A stretch of 64,000 bases of DNA, taken from assembly GCA_028687755.1 (NCBI GenBank), contig JAQTZL010000005.1:62001-126000 (forward strand), read 5' to 3'. The first letter of the stretch is position 1. Every line of letters begins with the position of its first letter. Below are positions 19,058-28,441 of the stretch, one piece after another. This DNA comes from Candidatus Nanopelagicales bacterium (GTDB lineage: Bacteria; Actinomycetota; Actinomycetes; S36-B12). The translations under genes were made by a program, and so were the position numbers. The notes under the pieces were generated by a model. It was not told where the DNA came from and made no database searches. It saw only the letters and a list, made by a program, of their open reading frames with translations.

Positions 19058-19987
19058 TTAGGTGAGCGATCCATGGCGATACATGACATCGACATCCCAG
19101 CGGGAGAACCCAAGGGTTTCGTAGAGGGTGATCGCGGAGGTATTTGAGGCGTCCACGTACAACATGCTCTGCACCAGCCCTTGGGCCCGCAGGTGATGCA
19201 ATCCAGCCAAGGTCAGGGCCTTGCCCAAGCCCTTGCCCTGGAGGGTTGGGTCTACGCCCACCACATAAACCTCGCCGATGGCATCGTGAACATGAGGATT
19301 TTCGGGTGTCGCCTGAACGACCCCGTGGATTTTCGTCCAGTGAAAGCCCAGCATTTTCCCACTGTCTCGATCGGCCGCTACGAGGAAACCCGGGATGGAA
19401 AACCAAGGCTCAGCCATTCGACGATGAAGATCGTCAAGAGTCCAGTCACCTTGTTCATCGTGGCCAGCAAAGGCCTTTGCGTTGAGAGCAACCCACTCTT
19501 GGTCATCATGACCGGGAATAAAGGAACGCAGGACGACATCGTCGCTGAAGCGCGCTGGTGGAAGTGGTGCAAGAAGTGATCGACGCATTTGCCACAGTGT
19601 TCGTGCGTGGCGAAATCCCATGGCTTTAGCCCATTGACCTGCGATCGCTTGTTCGCCGTGTGCCCAAAGGCGCAAGTTGCCAGCCGGTGCAGCATCGACA
19701 AGTGCTCGAATTAATTCCGTTCCAAGACCTTGTCGACGAAAGTCGGGCGCGACGGCGATTTCTGCACTTGGCCCTTCGACCTTGTCAGTGATGTCAAGGT
19801 GTGCGTATGCGATGAGTGCGGACTCTTCAAACTTCAGGAAATGCAAGCCTTGATCATCGCCGCCGTGGCGAAGGTGCAGGAATACGTGCTCCGATATTGG
19901 GGAAAGTCCATCGTGCAGGGTGATTTCATCAATAAGCGCAACGGCTTCGTCGATTTGCGACTGGTCAAGACGCGTAACGATCTCCAT
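19058..19987 (-). CDS. mshD: Mycothiol synthase (two GNAT domains)
   Basis: Acetylates Cys-GlcN-Ins with acetyl-CoA, the last step of mycothiol synthesis. About 309 residues form tandem GNAT folds. The N-terminal copy has IAVAPDFRRQGLGTELI near residue 79. The C-terminal copy has VYVVGVDPTLQGKGLGKAL near 240 with the acetyl-CoA loop, then MLYVDASNTSAITLYETLGF. The start is ATG 19987, eleven bases after the glnR stop; a GTG at 19996 is also possible. The glnR-mshD order is the one known from mycobacteria. Confidence 0.95.
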   Translation of the reverse strand: MEIVTRLDQSQIDEAVALIDEITLHDGLSPISEHVFLHLRHGGDDQGLHFLKFEESALIAYAHLDITDKVEGPSAEIAVAPDFRRQGLGTELIRALVDAAPAGNLRLWAHGEQAIAGQWAKAMGFRHARTLWQMRRSLLAPLPPARFSDDVVLRSFIPGHDDQEWVALNAKAFAGHDEQGDWTLDDLHRRMAEPWFSIPGFLVAADRDSGKMLGFHWTKIHGVVQATPENPHVHDAIGEVYVVGVDPTLQGKGLGKALTLAGLHHLRAQGLVQSMLYVDASNTSAITLYETLGFSRWDVDVMYRHGSLT

Positions 19988-19998
19988 TTGGCCCACTG

Positions 19999-20733
19999 CT
20001 AATTCAGCCCAATGCCGACTTCATCAACGGCGAGTACCGCCATCGTTGCTTGGTCGATGTTTTGTGGAACAAAGCGGTAACCGACGTTTCGCACTGTGCC
20101 AATCATGGCCTCGTGTTCAGTACCGAGCTTTGCGCGCAAACGACGGACGTGAACGTCGACAGTGCGGGTGCCGCCGAAGTAGTCGTAACCCCACACTTCT
20201 TGAAGGAGTAGCGCACGCGTGAATACGCGCCCAGGGTGTTGGGCTAGGAATTTCAAGAGTTCGAATTCCTTGAACGTGAGATCAAGTGCACGCCCGCGAA
20301 GTTTGGCTGTGTAGGTGCCTTCATCGATCATGAGTTCACCGCTGCGAATTTCTTCGTTGTTGCCCGATTCAAGATCAACACCTGGAGTCAAGCGCGATGC
20401 AGCCAACCGAAGACGTGCTTCGACCTCTGCAGGCGAAGCGGTATCTAGGAGCACTTCATCGATGCCCCAGTCCCATTGCACTGCGGAGAGACCGCCTTCG
20501 GTCGTCACAAGTACGAGTGGTGCGTCGATGCCTGTGTGCTGAAGTAGGCGAGTTAATCCACGCACGGCTGGTAGATCCCGGCGGCCATCGACCAGCAAGA
20601 CATCACATTCAGGTGCATTGAGAAGAGCTGTGGGTTCGGCAGGAAGAGTGCGCACTTGGTGGGTAAGCAACGCCAGTGCCGGGAGAACCTCTGTCGAGGA
20701 TTCAAGCGCGCGAGTGAGCAAGACGATTCGCAT
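19999..20733 (-). CDS. glnR: GlnR-type nitrogen response regulator
   Basis: An OmpR/PhoB-family regulator of nitrogen assimilation in actinobacteria. The receiver-like N-terminus contains the GlnR-typical [20 protein letters not shown] near residue 45, and the winged-helix C-terminus has [20 protein letters not shown] and [18 protein letters not shown]. GlnR proteins act without a cognate kinase. The start ATG 20733 is fixed by a strong Shine-Dalgarno (GGAGGTGAT, 20739-20747). It is 40 bases from the divergent hydrolase gene and heads an operon with mshD. An OmpR regulator of another subfamily is unlikely given the VDGRRDL motif and the mshD neighbour. Confidence 0.93.
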   Translation of the reverse strand: MRIVLLTRALESSTEVLPALALLTHQVRTLPAEPTALLNAPECDVLLVDGRRDLPAVRGLTRLLQHTGIDAPLVLVTTEGGLSAVQWDWGIDEVLLDTASPAEVEARLRLAASRLTPGVDLESGNNEEIRSGELMIDEGTYTAKLRGRALDLTFKEFELLKFLAQHPGRVFTRALLLQEVWGYDYFGGTRTVDVHVRRLRAKLGTEHEAMIGTVRNVGYRFVPQNIDQATMAVLAVDEVGIGLN

Positions 20734-20773
20734 CTTGATCACCTCCGTTATTGCTCTAGGGGACAATGCTCCC

Positions 20774-21574
20774 ATGGATCAGTCCAGTGCGGCCACTCTG
20801 GTGACAGCGGACGGCGTCCAGGTCAAGGTTCGATTGACGTCGGGGCCCGGCTCGCTGGCCTTCGTTGTGGCCCATGGCATCACCGGACACGGCGAGCATG
20901 AACACGTCAGGTCAATCGTTGATCACCTGAGTGAGTATGGCGCGGTCATCACCGTGGACCTGCGAGGTCACGGTGGTTCTGGTGGTCAATCAACTGTGGG
21001 CATGTGGGAAGTCCTCGATGTTGATCGTGCTGTGGCTTGGGCTCGGGAACTTGGGTTTCGGAGCGTAGTTTCGGTTGGCTTCTCTTTGGGTGCGGCGGTG
21101 TGCATTCGACAGGCCGCCTTGGCCTTGCATCCAGAATTGACGTCAGAGGCCGATCCTGGAGTGGGCAACCCCGTTGATGCAATCGTGACGGTCAGTGGCC
21201 CGGCATTTTGGTACTACCGAGGCACCAAGGTGATGCGCCTATTGCATTGGTGTGTTGAGACAAAGCCTGGTCGTCTCCTCCTTCGAGCAAAGGGCACGCT
21301 TATTCGACCGGTGGAGTGGCCGCAGCTGCGCCCTATTGAGCCGCACGTGGCAGCAGGACTGCTGGACAGCACGCCGTTGTTGGTCGTGCATGGCACCAAG
21401 GATCGGTATTTCCCTGTGGAGCATCCCCAGGCAATTCATCGTGCCGCGGTGACAAGCGGGCATCCAGATGTTGACCTTTGGCTCTTAACTGGGGTCGGGC
21501 ATGCGGAAGCCGCAGTTGCGATGGATACGATCGATGAAATTGCGAAATGGAGCTTGGCTAGATGCTCGGATTAA
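20774..21574 (+). CDS. Alpha/beta hydrolase
   Basis: A 266-residue cytoplasmic alpha/beta hydrolase. [14 protein letters not shown] near residue 32 forms the oxyanion region, the nucleophile is Ser104 in GFSLG, the acid is in [12 protein letters not shown], and the histidine is in GVGHAEA. The fold resembles serine aminopeptidase/lysophospholipase-like esterases; the substrate is unknown. Start ATG 20774 leaves a 40-base space to glnR, whereas longer versions overlap it. The thioredoxin gene begins 13 bases before its stop. Confidence 0.9.
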   Translation: MDQSSAATLVTADGVQVKVRLTSGPGSLAFVVAHGITGHGEHEHVRSIVDHLSEYGAVITVDLRGHGGSGGQSTVGMWEVLDVDRAVAWARELGFRSVVSVGFSLGAAVCIRQAALALHPELTSEADPGVGNPVDAIVTVSGPAFWYYRGTKVMRLLHWCVETKPGRLLLRAKGTLIRPVEWPQLRPIEPHVAAGLLDSTPLLVVHGTKDRYFPVEHPQAIHRAAVTSGHPDVDLWLLTGVGHAEAAVAMDTIDEIAKWSLARCSD

Positions 21575-22035
21575 TTCTGCTTGTCGCGGTACTCGCGCTT
21601 GCCAGCATCTTTGGCCTATGGCGCAAAAAGACCGACGGCACGATGAAATCAGTGGCTGCGCCTGTTCCTGTCGCTGATGATGCTCCCGAAGTTGGTGTTG
21701 AGACAGCTTCCGTTGCCGAGCATGGAGGAGAGAGGCTCAGCGCTGAAGCGCTGGGGTCTTCCCTTGGTACCCATGCCACGCTGGTGCAGTTTTCTACAGC
21801 TTTTTGCCAACCGTGCCGCGCTACTCGCCGCATTTTGGACGAAGTTGCATCCATGGTTCCAGGCACCGTTCACCTTGAAATTGATGCGGAAGCTCACCTT
21901 GATTTGGTCCGGCAACTTGATATCCGCCGGACCCCAACAGTCCTTGTGTTGAACTCAAGCGGAGTGATTACCAAGCGAGCTGTGGGTATGCCACGTAAGG
22001 CAGATGTGATCGCCGCTCTCGGAGACGTGCTGTAG
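21562..22035 (+). CDS. Membrane-anchored thioredoxin-like protein
   Basis: A 157-residue protein with one N-terminal membrane helix (about residues 1-18), a variable linker and a thioredoxin fold. The redox motif is CQPC in STAFCQPCRATRRIL (around residue 82), and the cis-proline loop is IRRTPTVLVLNSSG. Topology suggests the domain could face either side; no export signal beyond the anchor is visible. It overlaps the hydrolase stop and is followed by a DUF4395 membrane protein. Thioredoxin/DUF4395 pairs are common in actinobacteria, and the M. tuberculosis thiX neighbourhood near glnR is similar (from memory). Confidence 0.9.
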   Translation: MLGLILLVAVLALASIFGLWRKKTDGTMKSVAAPVPVADDAPEVGVETASVAEHGGERLSAEALGSSLGTHATLVQFSTAFCQPCRATRRILDEVASMVPGTVHLEIDAEAHLDLVRQLDIRRTPTVLVLNSSGVITKRAVGMPRKADVIAALGDVL

Positions 22036-22110
22036 GTCTTTAATTGCAAAGGCTTTGCATGAACATTTTCCGGCCTTGTTGCACGTAGGTACCTGTGTAA
22101 CTCTAGGGAA

Positions 22111-22575
22111 ATGTCATCCCCAGCGTTGTGTGATCCAGAGGTAGAAGTTGATGTGCGCGGCCCACGTTTCGCCGCAGCTATCACTGTGCTGGTACTGGCC
22201 GCATCACTATTAACAGTCGGCACAGCAGTGGCAACGACACTCCTCGTGATTCAAACGGTGGTGTTTGGGTTGGGGGCCTTTATCGGATTAAAGGCTCAGC
22301 CATACGGAATTATTTTCCGCACAGTTGTGCAGCCACGACTTGCACCTGCAACGGATTTTGAAGCGATTGCACCACCTCGCTTTGCAGCGTTGGTTGGATT
22401 CATATTCACCGCAGTTGCACTTATTGGTGTGGTTACGGGCGTTGACGCTGTCACATACATCGCTGTGGCATTCGCACTTGCGGCTGCATTTTTGAATGCA
22501 GCCTTTGGTTTTTGCTTGGGTTGCGAAATGTTTTTATTGGGCAAGCGGGTCTTCTCTCGCCCAGCCGGTGTCTAA
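22111..22575 (+). CDS. DUF4395 membrane protein
   Basis: A 154-residue protein with four predicted membrane helices in two pairs. DVRGPRFAAAITVLVLA near residue 13 and APPRFAALVGFIFTAVALI near 89 are the repeated DUF4395 halves, and the C-terminal GFCLGCEMF has a conserved cysteine pair. The function is not known; the Cys-x-x-Cys and thioredoxin neighbour suggest thiol or sulfur chemistry at the membrane (inference). It converges on the DsrE-like gene with a 3-base gap. Confidence 0.88.
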   Translation: MSSPALCDPEVEVDVRGPRFAAAITVLVLAASLLTVGTAVATTLLVIQTVVFGLGAFIGLKAQPYGIIFRTVVQPRLAPATDFEAIAPPRFAALVGFIFTAVALIGVVTGVDAVTYIAVAFALAAAFLNAAFGFCLGCEMFLLGKRVFSRPAGV

Positions 22576-22578
22576 AAC

Positions 22579-22938
22579 CTAGTAGACCAACGCTTGCACT
22601 TCGGCGCCAAGAATTTCTTCCACAAAGCTCGCAGCCCCCGCGATGCGAATTTCATCGATGACATCGCTAGGTGAAATGTCGCGGCGTTGAGCGCACTGCG
22701 AACATAACGTGACACTTCCCTCTGCCAGCACCGCGTCTAGAAGGTCATTGAGTGCTGCTGCATGCGCCAAGGTGAATTCCCCGGCTCGGCCAGGTAAGGC
22801 GAACCAGGCAGCCTCTCCCGTGAGCCAAAGCGAGACCTGAGCGCCTGAAGCAACGGCTGTTGCAGCCACGGTGAACCCCTGAGCGCAGCGCTCAGGATCA
22901 TCTGCTCCCGCTGTGACCTTTACGACCAACTGCCTCAT
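22579..22938 (-). CDS. DsrE-like small protein
   Basis: A 119-residue protein resembling the DsrE/DsrF sulfur-relay fold. It opens with a strand and loop (LVVKVTAGADDPERCAQGF), then ASGAQVSLWLTGEAAW, and has a late cysteine pair in VTLCSQCAQRRD. DsrE proteins carry persulfide sulfur or regulate thiol pools. The start ATG 22938 is preceded by GGGAG on the minus strand. It lies opposite the thioredoxin/DUF4395 genes, supporting a thiol or sulfur theme; the exact partner is unknown. Confidence 0.75.
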   Translation of the reverse strand: MRQLVVKVTAGADDPERCAQGFTVAATAVASGAQVSLWLTGEAAWFALPGRAGEFTLAHAAALNDLLDAVLAEGSVTLCSQCAQRRDISPSDVIDEIRIAGAASFVEEILGAEVQALVY

Positions 22939-22972
22939 GCCATTTACTCCCATGGACGATAGGCTGCCGTAC

Positions 22973-23074
22973 ATGTTAGAAATCGTCTACACGAGTCTGT
23001 TGGTCGGCGCTCTTGCTCTTGCGGGTTGGGTTGCCTTTGTTGTCGTCTTTCGGCTGTTTAAGAGCCAAGGCTGA
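22973..23074 (+). CDS. Small single-helix membrane protein (33 aa)
   Basis: A short frame: ATG, then LEIVYTSLLVGALALAGWVA and a basic C-terminus ending RLFKSQG. It codes for one membrane helix of about 22 residues with positive residues after it (inside-out rule puts the C-terminus in the cytoplasm). It ends five bases before the nitrobindin-like gene, whose probable ribosome site (AAGG, 23067-23070) lies inside it. I do not recognise the family. The hydrophobic pattern and snug placement argue that it is real. Confidence 0.5.
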   Translation: MLEIVYTSLLVGALALAGWVAFVVVFRLFKSQG

Positions 23075-23079
23075 TCTCA

Positions 23080-23625
23080 ATGGATGCGGACGCAGTCAAA
23101 GCTGAACTTGCGCCCATCTCTTGGCTGATTGGCCACTGGGTTGGCGTCGGCACGGGGCATTACCCCACCATTGAAGACTTCCGGTTTGGCCAGGAGATTG
23201 TCTTCAGCACCGACGGACGCCCATTCCTGAACTATTCCTCTCGCAGTTGGTTGCTCGATGAAGAGGGCAATCGCCTTCGTCCGCTTGCATCGGAGTCGGG
23301 TTTTATCCGCCCACGCCCTGATAACCACCTAGAGATGCAACTCTCGCACCCCACGGGCTATGCCGAAATTTGGTACGGCAAGGTTGAAGTCACTGGCATT
23401 GAACAGGCAGTGATTACTGGTGCACGCGCAGAAATGCGCACTGATCTTGTTGCGCGTACGGAAAGTGCAAAGGAATACACCGAGGGCCATCGCCTCTATG
23501 GATTAGTTGAAGGCAAGCTGCTTTGGACCTTCGATATGGCAGCAATGGGCCAGCCGATCAGCAATCACCTTGCTGCATCGCTACAACGTGCAGACGTGCG
23601 TGAGCCCGAGCAGTCGAGTGAATAG
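23080..23625 (+). CDS. FABP/nitrobindin-like haem-binding beta-barrel protein (DUF1794)
   Basis: A 181-residue ten-stranded barrel of the nitrobindin/THAP4-C family, called FABP-like in mycobacteria. LIGHWVGVGTGHYP (about residues 16-29) carries the GxWxGxG signature, and FLNYSSRSWLLDEEGNRLRPLASESGF is the conserved core. Nitrobindins bind ferric haem and react with NO or peroxynitrite; the proximal histidine is expected in the last third. It overlaps the Fur-family gene start. Confidence 0.9.
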   Translation: MDADAVKAELAPISWLIGHWVGVGTGHYPTIEDFRFGQEIVFSTDGRPFLNYSSRSWLLDEEGNRLRPLASESGFIRPRPDNHLEMQLSHPTGYAEIWYGKVEVTGIEQAVITGARAEMRTDLVARTESAKEYTEGHRLYGLVEGKLLWTFDMAAMGQPISNHLAASLQRADVREPEQSSE

Positions 23626-24064
23626 CGATTGGGATCAGCGGTTACGCGAACACGGGTTTCGCATTACCCCGCAACGCCAGTTGGTTCTCGAAGCTGTTGA
23701 ACATTTGCGGCACGGGACACCGGAAGAAATCCTTTTCGAAGTCCAACGAACGGCATCAGGTGTCAATCTTTCGACGGTGTACCGCACGCTAGAAGTACTT
23801 GAAGATGTTGGCTTGGTTACCCACGCGCATATTGGCCATGGCGCACCGACGTATCACGCAGTTGATGAAGACATTCATATTCACTTGGTCTGTGACACCT
23901 GCGGAAAAGTTTCCAGCGCACCAGGGTCAGTCGCTGATTCCTTCATTGCAGCGCTTCGAGCCAATCATGCGTTCGTCACTGACATTTCCCACATGGCGAT
24001 GCACGGTGAATGTGAATCATGTTTCAACATGTTGAGTGACAACAGCCTTGAGGTTCAATCATGA
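23618..24064 (+). CDS. Fur-family metal-responsive repressor
   Basis: A 148-residue winged-helix repressor. The DNA-binding half is RITPQRQLVLEAVEHLRHGT...VNLSTVYRTLEVLEDVGLV. The metal/dimer half has DIHIHLVCDTCGKV and a closing CESCF, giving two CxxC pairs for structural zinc plus the His-rich regulatory site. Family members sense Fe, Zn, Ni, Mn or peroxide; the specific metal is not decidable here. A similar gene next to an FABP gene in Streptomyces is the nickel regulator Nur (from memory), so Nur is one candidate. The start GTG 23618 overlaps the upstream stop; GTG 23600 is an alternative. Confidence 0.9.
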   Translation: MNSDWDQRLREHGFRITPQRQLVLEAVEHLRHGTPEEILFEVQRTASGVNLSTVYRTLEVLEDVGLVTHAHIGHGAPTYHAVDEDIHIHLVCDTCGKVSSAPGSVADSFIAALRANHAFVTDISHMAMHGECESCFNMLSDNSLEVQS

Positions 24065-25017
24065 GTGTGCAACCACCGGTAGAGGTCTTTGATCAAGGGA
24101 TGGCGTGGCATTGCGGAGATCCACTAGGCGAGCAACGAAATCTCGTTGGTGGCATTGGGGTTGTTGACCTCAACAATCGCGGTGTAATCACTGTCAGTGG
24201 CCCAGATCGATTGACCTGGTTAAACGATCTGACGACACAACTTGTGAAAGATCTTGCTGTTGGGCAAAGCGCATTGGCACTGATCTTGAGCCCAAATGGT
24301 CATGTCGAATACGAATTGCACATTGCCGACGATGGTGAAACCTGCTGGATCATCACGCAACCTGGTCAGACCGAATCACTGATCGCTTATCTGGATCGCA
24401 TGCGCTTTATGTTGCGCGTTGACGTTGCTGATGTGACGGAAAATTTTGGTGTTGTTTGGGAGCCAGTGCACTCCGCAGATGAGCATCATCCAACGTGGTT
24501 GGTTCCAGAACCCTTTGCAGCTCGAGGGTTTGCTGGGCGTGAAGTGGTGATTCCTCGTAATCAATTAGCCAGTCGTCTGGGAGCTGCACCTCAAGCAGGT
24601 TCTTGGGCCTTGGAAGCTTTACGGGTTGCAGCGGGTATGCCGCGCATGAATTGCGAAACCGATCACCGCACAATTCCCAATGAAGTGAACTGGCTAAATT
24701 GCGCTGTTCATCTCAATAAGGGTTGCTATCGAGGCCAAGAAACCGTTGCCAAGGTGCATAACCTTGGGCAACCACCACGTCGATTGGCACTGATTCACCT
24801 TGACGGATCTGATGATGAACTGCCCGTTCATGGTGAAGAAATCACCTGCAAGGGCAAGGTTGTTGGTTGGGTTGGAACAGCCGCTCGTCATTATGAAGAC
24901 GGAAACATTGCGGTAGTGATGTTGAAGCGCAATGTTGCCGTAGGTGAGCAGTTAGTCATTGAACATAATGGTCACCAGATCACTGCGTTGGAGGATCCAG
25001 CTCCAGCAGGATGGTGA
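24061..25017 (+). CDS. ygfZ: Folate-dependent YgfZ/GcvT-like iron-sulfur cluster protein
   Basis: A 318-residue folate-binding protein related to GcvT that helps maintain certain 4Fe-4S enzymes, including tRNA-thiomethylation enzymes. The diagnostic motif K-G-C-Y-x-G-Q-E is present as [18 protein letters not shown] (about residue 220), including the essential cysteine. [23 protein letters not shown] near residue 35 is the folate-domain start. Its ATG overlaps the Fur stop (ATGA). The 3' end overlaps the convergent dtd gene by 38 bases. Confidence 0.93.
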   Translation: MSVQPPVEVFDQGMAWHCGDPLGEQRNLVGGIGVVDLNNRGVITVSGPDRLTWLNDLTTQLVKDLAVGQSALALILSPNGHVEYELHIADDGETCWIITQPGQTESLIAYLDRMRFMLRVDVADVTENFGVVWEPVHSADEHHPTWLVPEPFAARGFAGREVVIPRNQLASRLGAAPQAGSWALEALRVAAGMPRMNCETDHRTIPNEVNWLNCAVHLNKGCYRGQETVAKVHNLGQPPRRLALIHLDGSDDELPVHGEEITCKGKVVGWVGTAARHYEDGNIAVVMLKRNVAVGEQLVIEHNGHQITALEDPAPAGW

Positions 25018-25429
25018 TCGGGCCGTCATTGGTGAAGGTCACTTTCATATCTGCACCGAATTTGCCAGTTTCAACATGTGTTCCCGCATCTTGCAAGGCT
25101 TGAACAAACGCATCCACCAAAGGTTCGGCAACTGATGCGGGAGCAGCTGCATCCCAAGTAGGGCGTCGACCTTTCTTGGTGTCCGAATACAGGGTGAATT
25201 GCGAGATCACGAGTATGGGCAAACTCAGATCACTGGCTGAAACTTCACCGGTGTCACTAGGAAAGATGCGTAGATGGTGAACTTTTTCGGCCAGTTTCTT
25301 GGCTGTTGCTGCATTATCAGTGTGGGTGACTCCAACGAGTACAACTAAGCCCGCACCTTGGAATTGACCAAGAATCTGGCCATCAACGCTGACGCTGGCA
25401 TCAAGTGCTCGTTGGACAAGGGCACGCAT
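24980..25429 (-). CDS. dtd: D-aminoacyl-tRNA deacylase
   Basis: Cleaves D-amino acids (and glycine) mischarged on tRNA. The 149-residue length is standard. It starts [17 protein letters not shown], with the catalytic-site motif [15 protein letters not shown] near residue 78. The cross-subunit Gly-cis-Pro motif appears as NDGPITI near the C-terminus, where NxGPxT is usual. Its last 38 bases overlap the end of ygfZ on the opposite strand. Confidence 0.95.
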   Translation of the reverse strand: MRALVQRALDASVSVDGQILGQFQGAGLVVLVGVTHTDNAATAKKLAEKVHHLRIFPSDTGEVSASDLSLPILVISQFTLYSDTKKGRRPTWDAAAPASVAEPLVDAFVQALQDAGTHVETGKFGADMKVTFTNDGPITILLELDPPTQ

Positions 25430-25477
25430 GCGATCACCCTTTCATAAATCCCAGATCAGATCCGTTACCGTTGCCAT

Positions 25478-25765
25478 GTGCTGTATCAAACCCAAAACAT
25501 CGCGTATCTCTTGCTCACGATTTTGATTGTTGGCCTGAGTGGATTCGCCTTCATTGACTGTGTGCGCCGACCAGCACAAGCCTTTCCAGCTGTGAGTCGT
25601 CAGACCAAGGTGTTGTGGCTCGTACTTACGGGCATTGCAGCGTTAGCCAATCTTGCTATCGGTGATCCGCTATCGATATTTGGTATTGCAGGTGCTGTGA
25701 TCGCGTTGGTCTATCTCTTCGATGTGCGTCCGCGCATCATCGAGATTCTCAACAACCGCTGGTAG
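25478..25765 (+). CDS. DUF2516 membrane protein
   Basis: A 95-residue protein of the actinobacterial DUF2516 family with three predicted helices: about residues 8-28 (AYLLLTILIVGLSGFAFIDC), 44-62 and 66-84. DCVRRPAQAFPAVSRQTKVLW is the conserved loop. The function is unknown. It starts with GTG 25478. Its stop abuts the gpm stop on the other strand with no gap. Confidence 0.85.
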   Translation: MLYQTQNIAYLLLTILIVGLSGFAFIDCVRRPAQAFPAVSRQTKVLWLVLTGIAALANLAIGDPLSIFGIAGAVIALVYLFDVRPRIIEILNNRW

Positions 25766-26536
25766 CTACTTCTTTTTACCTTGCGCCGCGACTGCAGCAG
25801 CAGCCGTTGCTGCGGCTGCAGGATCTAAGTACTCGCCACCAGGAATAAGTGGCTTGAGATTTTCATCCAAGCGATACACCAGCGGAATGCCTGTCGGGAT
25901 ATTCAAACCTGCAATATCAGCATCTGAAATTCCATCAAGGTGCTTCACTAATGCGCGCAATGAATTTCCATGTGCAGCAACGAGCACCGTTTTTCCGGCA
26001 CGAAGGTGCTCGGCGACAATCACGTCTTCCCAATATGGAATCAGGCGCGTAACGACGTCCTTCAAACATTCGGTAGCGGGCACCGCTTCAGGCGGCAATG
26101 CGCTGTAGCGAACTTCGTGTGTCTGCGCCCACTCATTATTTGGATCAATGGCCGGTGGTGGAGTGTCATATGAACGGCGCCACAACATGAATTGATCTTC
26201 ACCAAACTCTGCAAGGGTTTGTGCCTTGTCTTTGCCTTGAAGCGCCCCGTAGTGACGTTCATTTAACCGCCAGTTGCGCACAACGGGAATCCAGTGCAGG
26301 TCAGCAGCTTCAAGGGCGATCTGGCTGGTCTTAATCGCGCGCTTCAACAGTGAGGTGTGAACCACGTCAGGCAGGATGCCGGCTTCCTTCAGCAATTCAC
26401 CGCCACGCTTAGCCTCGGCAAGGCCCTTCTCATTGAGGTCAACGTCGACCCAACCGGTAAAGAGGTTCTTGGCATTCCATTCGCTTTCGCCGTGGCGAAG
26501 CAGGATCAAGGTGTAAGGCGCCTGGCTTGTGGTCAT
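25766..26536 (-). CDS. gpmA: 2,3-bisphosphoglycerate-dependent phosphoglycerate mutase
   Basis: Interconverts 3- and 2-phosphoglycerate in glycolysis and gluconeogenesis. The 256-residue protein carries the phosphohistidine motif LRHGESEWN (His15), LTGWVDV-type residues after it ([11 protein letters not shown]), the [13 protein letters not shown] loop and the second histidine in [11 protein letters not shown]. The C-terminus has an alanine-rich tail ([17 protein letters not shown]), longer than usual. The gpm-ybjN-mshA-phoU-senX3 order is typical of actinobacteria. Confidence 0.96.
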   Translation of the reverse strand: MTTSQAPYTLILLRHGESEWNAKNLFTGWVDVDLNEKGLAEAKRGGELLKEAGILPDVVHTSLLKRAIKTSQIALEAADLHWIPVVRNWRLNERHYGALQGKDKAQTLAEFGEDQFMLWRRSYDTPPPAIDPNNEWAQTHEVRYSALPPEAVPATECLKDVVTRLIPYWEDVIVAEHLRAGKTVLVAAHGNSLRALVKHLDGISDADIAGLNIPTGIPLVYRLDENLKPLIPGGEYLDPAAAATAAAAVAAQGKKK

Positions 26537-26563
26537 AGACCTATTTTGCCGCCTCGACTGGGG

Positions 26564-27067
26564 TTATTGCTCACCGGGATGTTCGAGGAGGTGGCGCCAG
26601 GCTTCGAGGTTAAAGGTTGGTTCCCCTCGAGAAATGCGCCAATCCCACTCGCGCTGCATTGCGCTCAGGAAGCCCATTTCCAAAATGGGGTTGAACGATT
26701 CATCTGAATATTCCAGAACAGAGCCCAGGAGACGATCGAGTTCGTCATCATCAATGGCTTTGAGTGAGACGCGGCCAGTCAAATAAATATCGCCGTACTG
26801 GTCGATGGAAAAGGCGACCCCATACATGCGGCGGTTCTTCTCTAGGAGCCATTCATGCACCGCTGCGTTGTTCTCTTCGGGGCAACGCGCGACAAATGCA
26901 CTGACAGATACGGCATGTGTGCCCACGGCAAGCGCGACGTTTGTTTTGAGTTTCTTCACGCCTGGCAGGGTTGCAACAAAGGTTGGTCCTGCAATTTCTT
27001 CAAATTCAATTTCACTTGCCTGTAAGTACTGGCGAATGGTTGACGCAACTGCGGCTTTATCAATCAT
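26564..27067 (-). CDS. YbjN domain protein
   Basis: A 167-residue cytoplasmic protein of the YbjN family (type III secretion chaperone-like fold). VALAVGTHAVSVSAFVARCPEE, YGVAFSIDQYGDIYLTGRVSL and the C-terminal ISRGEPTFNLEAWRHLLEHPG fit the actinobacterial version. The role is unknown; its constant place beside mshA and gpm is the main clue. The ATG at 27067 is preferred over a GTG at 27076. The mshA stop is 12 bases upstream of it. Confidence 0.87.
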   Translation of the reverse strand: MIDKAAVASTIRQYLQASEIEFEEIAGPTFVATLPGVKKLKTNVALAVGTHAVSVSAFVARCPEENNAAVHEWLLEKNRRMYGVAFSIDQYGDIYLTGRVSLKAIDDDELDRLLGSVLEYSDESFNPILEMGFLSAMQREWDWRISRGEPTFNLEAWRHLLEHPGEQ

Positions 27068-27079
27068 GATGCACACACG

Positions 27080-28378
27080 TTACAACGCGATGCTGGTCGC
27101 GCGTGTTCGGTAATCAATAAGTGCTTGTGAATAGGAATCAAGGAGACCTGACGCCGTTGATTGCCAGCCGAATTGCTCAGCATGCGCACGACTGCCTTGG
27201 CGAAAAATTTCAAGCTCCCTCGGGGCACTCAGCAAAGTATTCATCACCGACGCATAGTCCGCTGGGTTATGGCCAGTAATCAAGCGCCCACTGACGTGAT
27301 CGTTCACGGCTGTGCGCAATCCACCCACACTTGCTGCAACCACGGGCGTGCCACAAGCCTGAGATTCGATGGCTACAAGGCCAAATGATTCTGAGTAAGA
27401 CGGCACAACTGTGAGATCTGCGGCGCGAAACCAGTCCGCGAGAGTGTGGCGATTCGTTGGCGGTTCAAAACGAACCAGATCAGCAATGCCCAGTTCATTT
27501 GCAAGATCCACCAAGGCTGTTGGCCGATCAAGCCCATTGCCTGAAGGACCGCCTGCAATAACGACGAGCAGCCGAGAACGTAGTTCAGGATTAGCAGAAA
27601 CCATCTCTGCTGCTGCGTGGAGCAACACATCGGGCGCCTTCAACGGCTGAATGCGACCAACAAATAACAACACATGTGCATGTGCAGGAACATTTAAACG
27701 CTTGCGAGCAGCCTGTTGATCACCTGGAGCAAAGAGCGAGAGGTCAACACCTGGGTGTACGACATCAACGCTTGATGGGTCTGCACCATAAAGATTGATG
27801 AGTTCGTTTGCCTCGTCGTCAGTATTGGCAACAAGCCGTGTGGCTGCTTCTACAACTTGCTCTTCACCAATGACGCGACCCATGGGTTCTGGTTTGTCAC
27901 CAATCGCGAGGTCGGCATTCTTCACTTTCGCCATCGTGTGCATGGTGTGCACGAGTGGAACGCCCCAACGTTCAGAAGCTAGCCAGCCCACTTGCCCTGA
28001 AAGCCAGTAGTGCGAATGGATGAGATCGAACCAACCTTCAGGGCGCGAAGCTTCAGCGCGCAAGACACCGGCAGTAACCGCGCAGAGTTGCCCTGGAAGA
28101 TCCTCTTTGCGCAAACCTTCAAAAGGACCAGCAGTGACATGGCGAACTAAAATGCCAGGTTCAACTTCAACAATGGGATCAACATCAGACCGAGTGGCGC
28201 GCGTAAAAATTTCAACAGCAACGCCAGCTTGAGCCAGCTGCTTCGCGCTTTCCAGGACGTACACGTTCATGCCACCGGCATCGCCGGTTCCGGGTTGGTC
28301 AAGGGGGGAGGTGTGGATGGAGAACAGAGCAACGCGCTTTGGTTTTGGTCGCAGCGAACGCATCTCGCGAATGTTCAT
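27080..28378 (-). CDS. mshA: D-inositol-3-phosphate glycosyltransferase
   Basis: Transfers GlcNAc from UDP-GlcNAc to inositol 3-phosphate, the first step of mycothiol synthesis. A GT4 enzyme of about 432 residues. The N-terminal [23 protein letters not shown] contains the inositol-phosphate/nucleotide loop, [14 protein letters not shown] is typical of MshA, and [21 protein letters not shown] is the donor-binding EX7E region. Start ATG 28378 lies 5 bases after GGAGG on the minus strand. Together with mshD it shows that the organism makes mycothiol. Confidence 0.95.
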   Translation of the reverse strand: MNIREMRSLRPKPKRVALFSIHTSPLDQPGTGDAGGMNVYVLESAKQLAQAGVAVEIFTRATRSDVDPIVEVEPGILVRHVTAGPFEGLRKEDLPGQLCAVTAGVLRAEASRPEGWFDLIHSHYWLSGQVGWLASERWGVPLVHTMHTMAKVKNADLAIGDKPEPMGRVIGEEQVVEAATRLVANTDDEANELINLYGADPSSVDVVHPGVDLSLFAPGDQQAARKRLNVPAHAHVLLFVGRIQPLKAPDVLLHAAAEMVSANPELRSRLLVVIAGGPSGNGLDRPTALVDLANELGIADLVRFEPPTNRHTLADWFRAADLTVVPSYSESFGLVAIESQACGTPVVAASVGGLRTAVNDHVSGRLITGHNPADYASVMNTLLSAPRELEIFRQGSRAHAEQFGWQSTASGLLDSYSQALIDYRTRATSIAL

Positions 28379-28441
28379 CATCACCTCCCTCAAGGATCTA
28401 GTGAGGGCAGCCTTACATATCGGCGCGAGCCTGACAAACGA

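Noticed and set aside
22045-22059. Palindrome TGCAAAGGCTTTGCA upstream of the DUF4395 gene
   Set aside because: A 15-base odd palindrome could be an operator, but it occurs once, has no known regulator match and no promoter elements at fitting distance.
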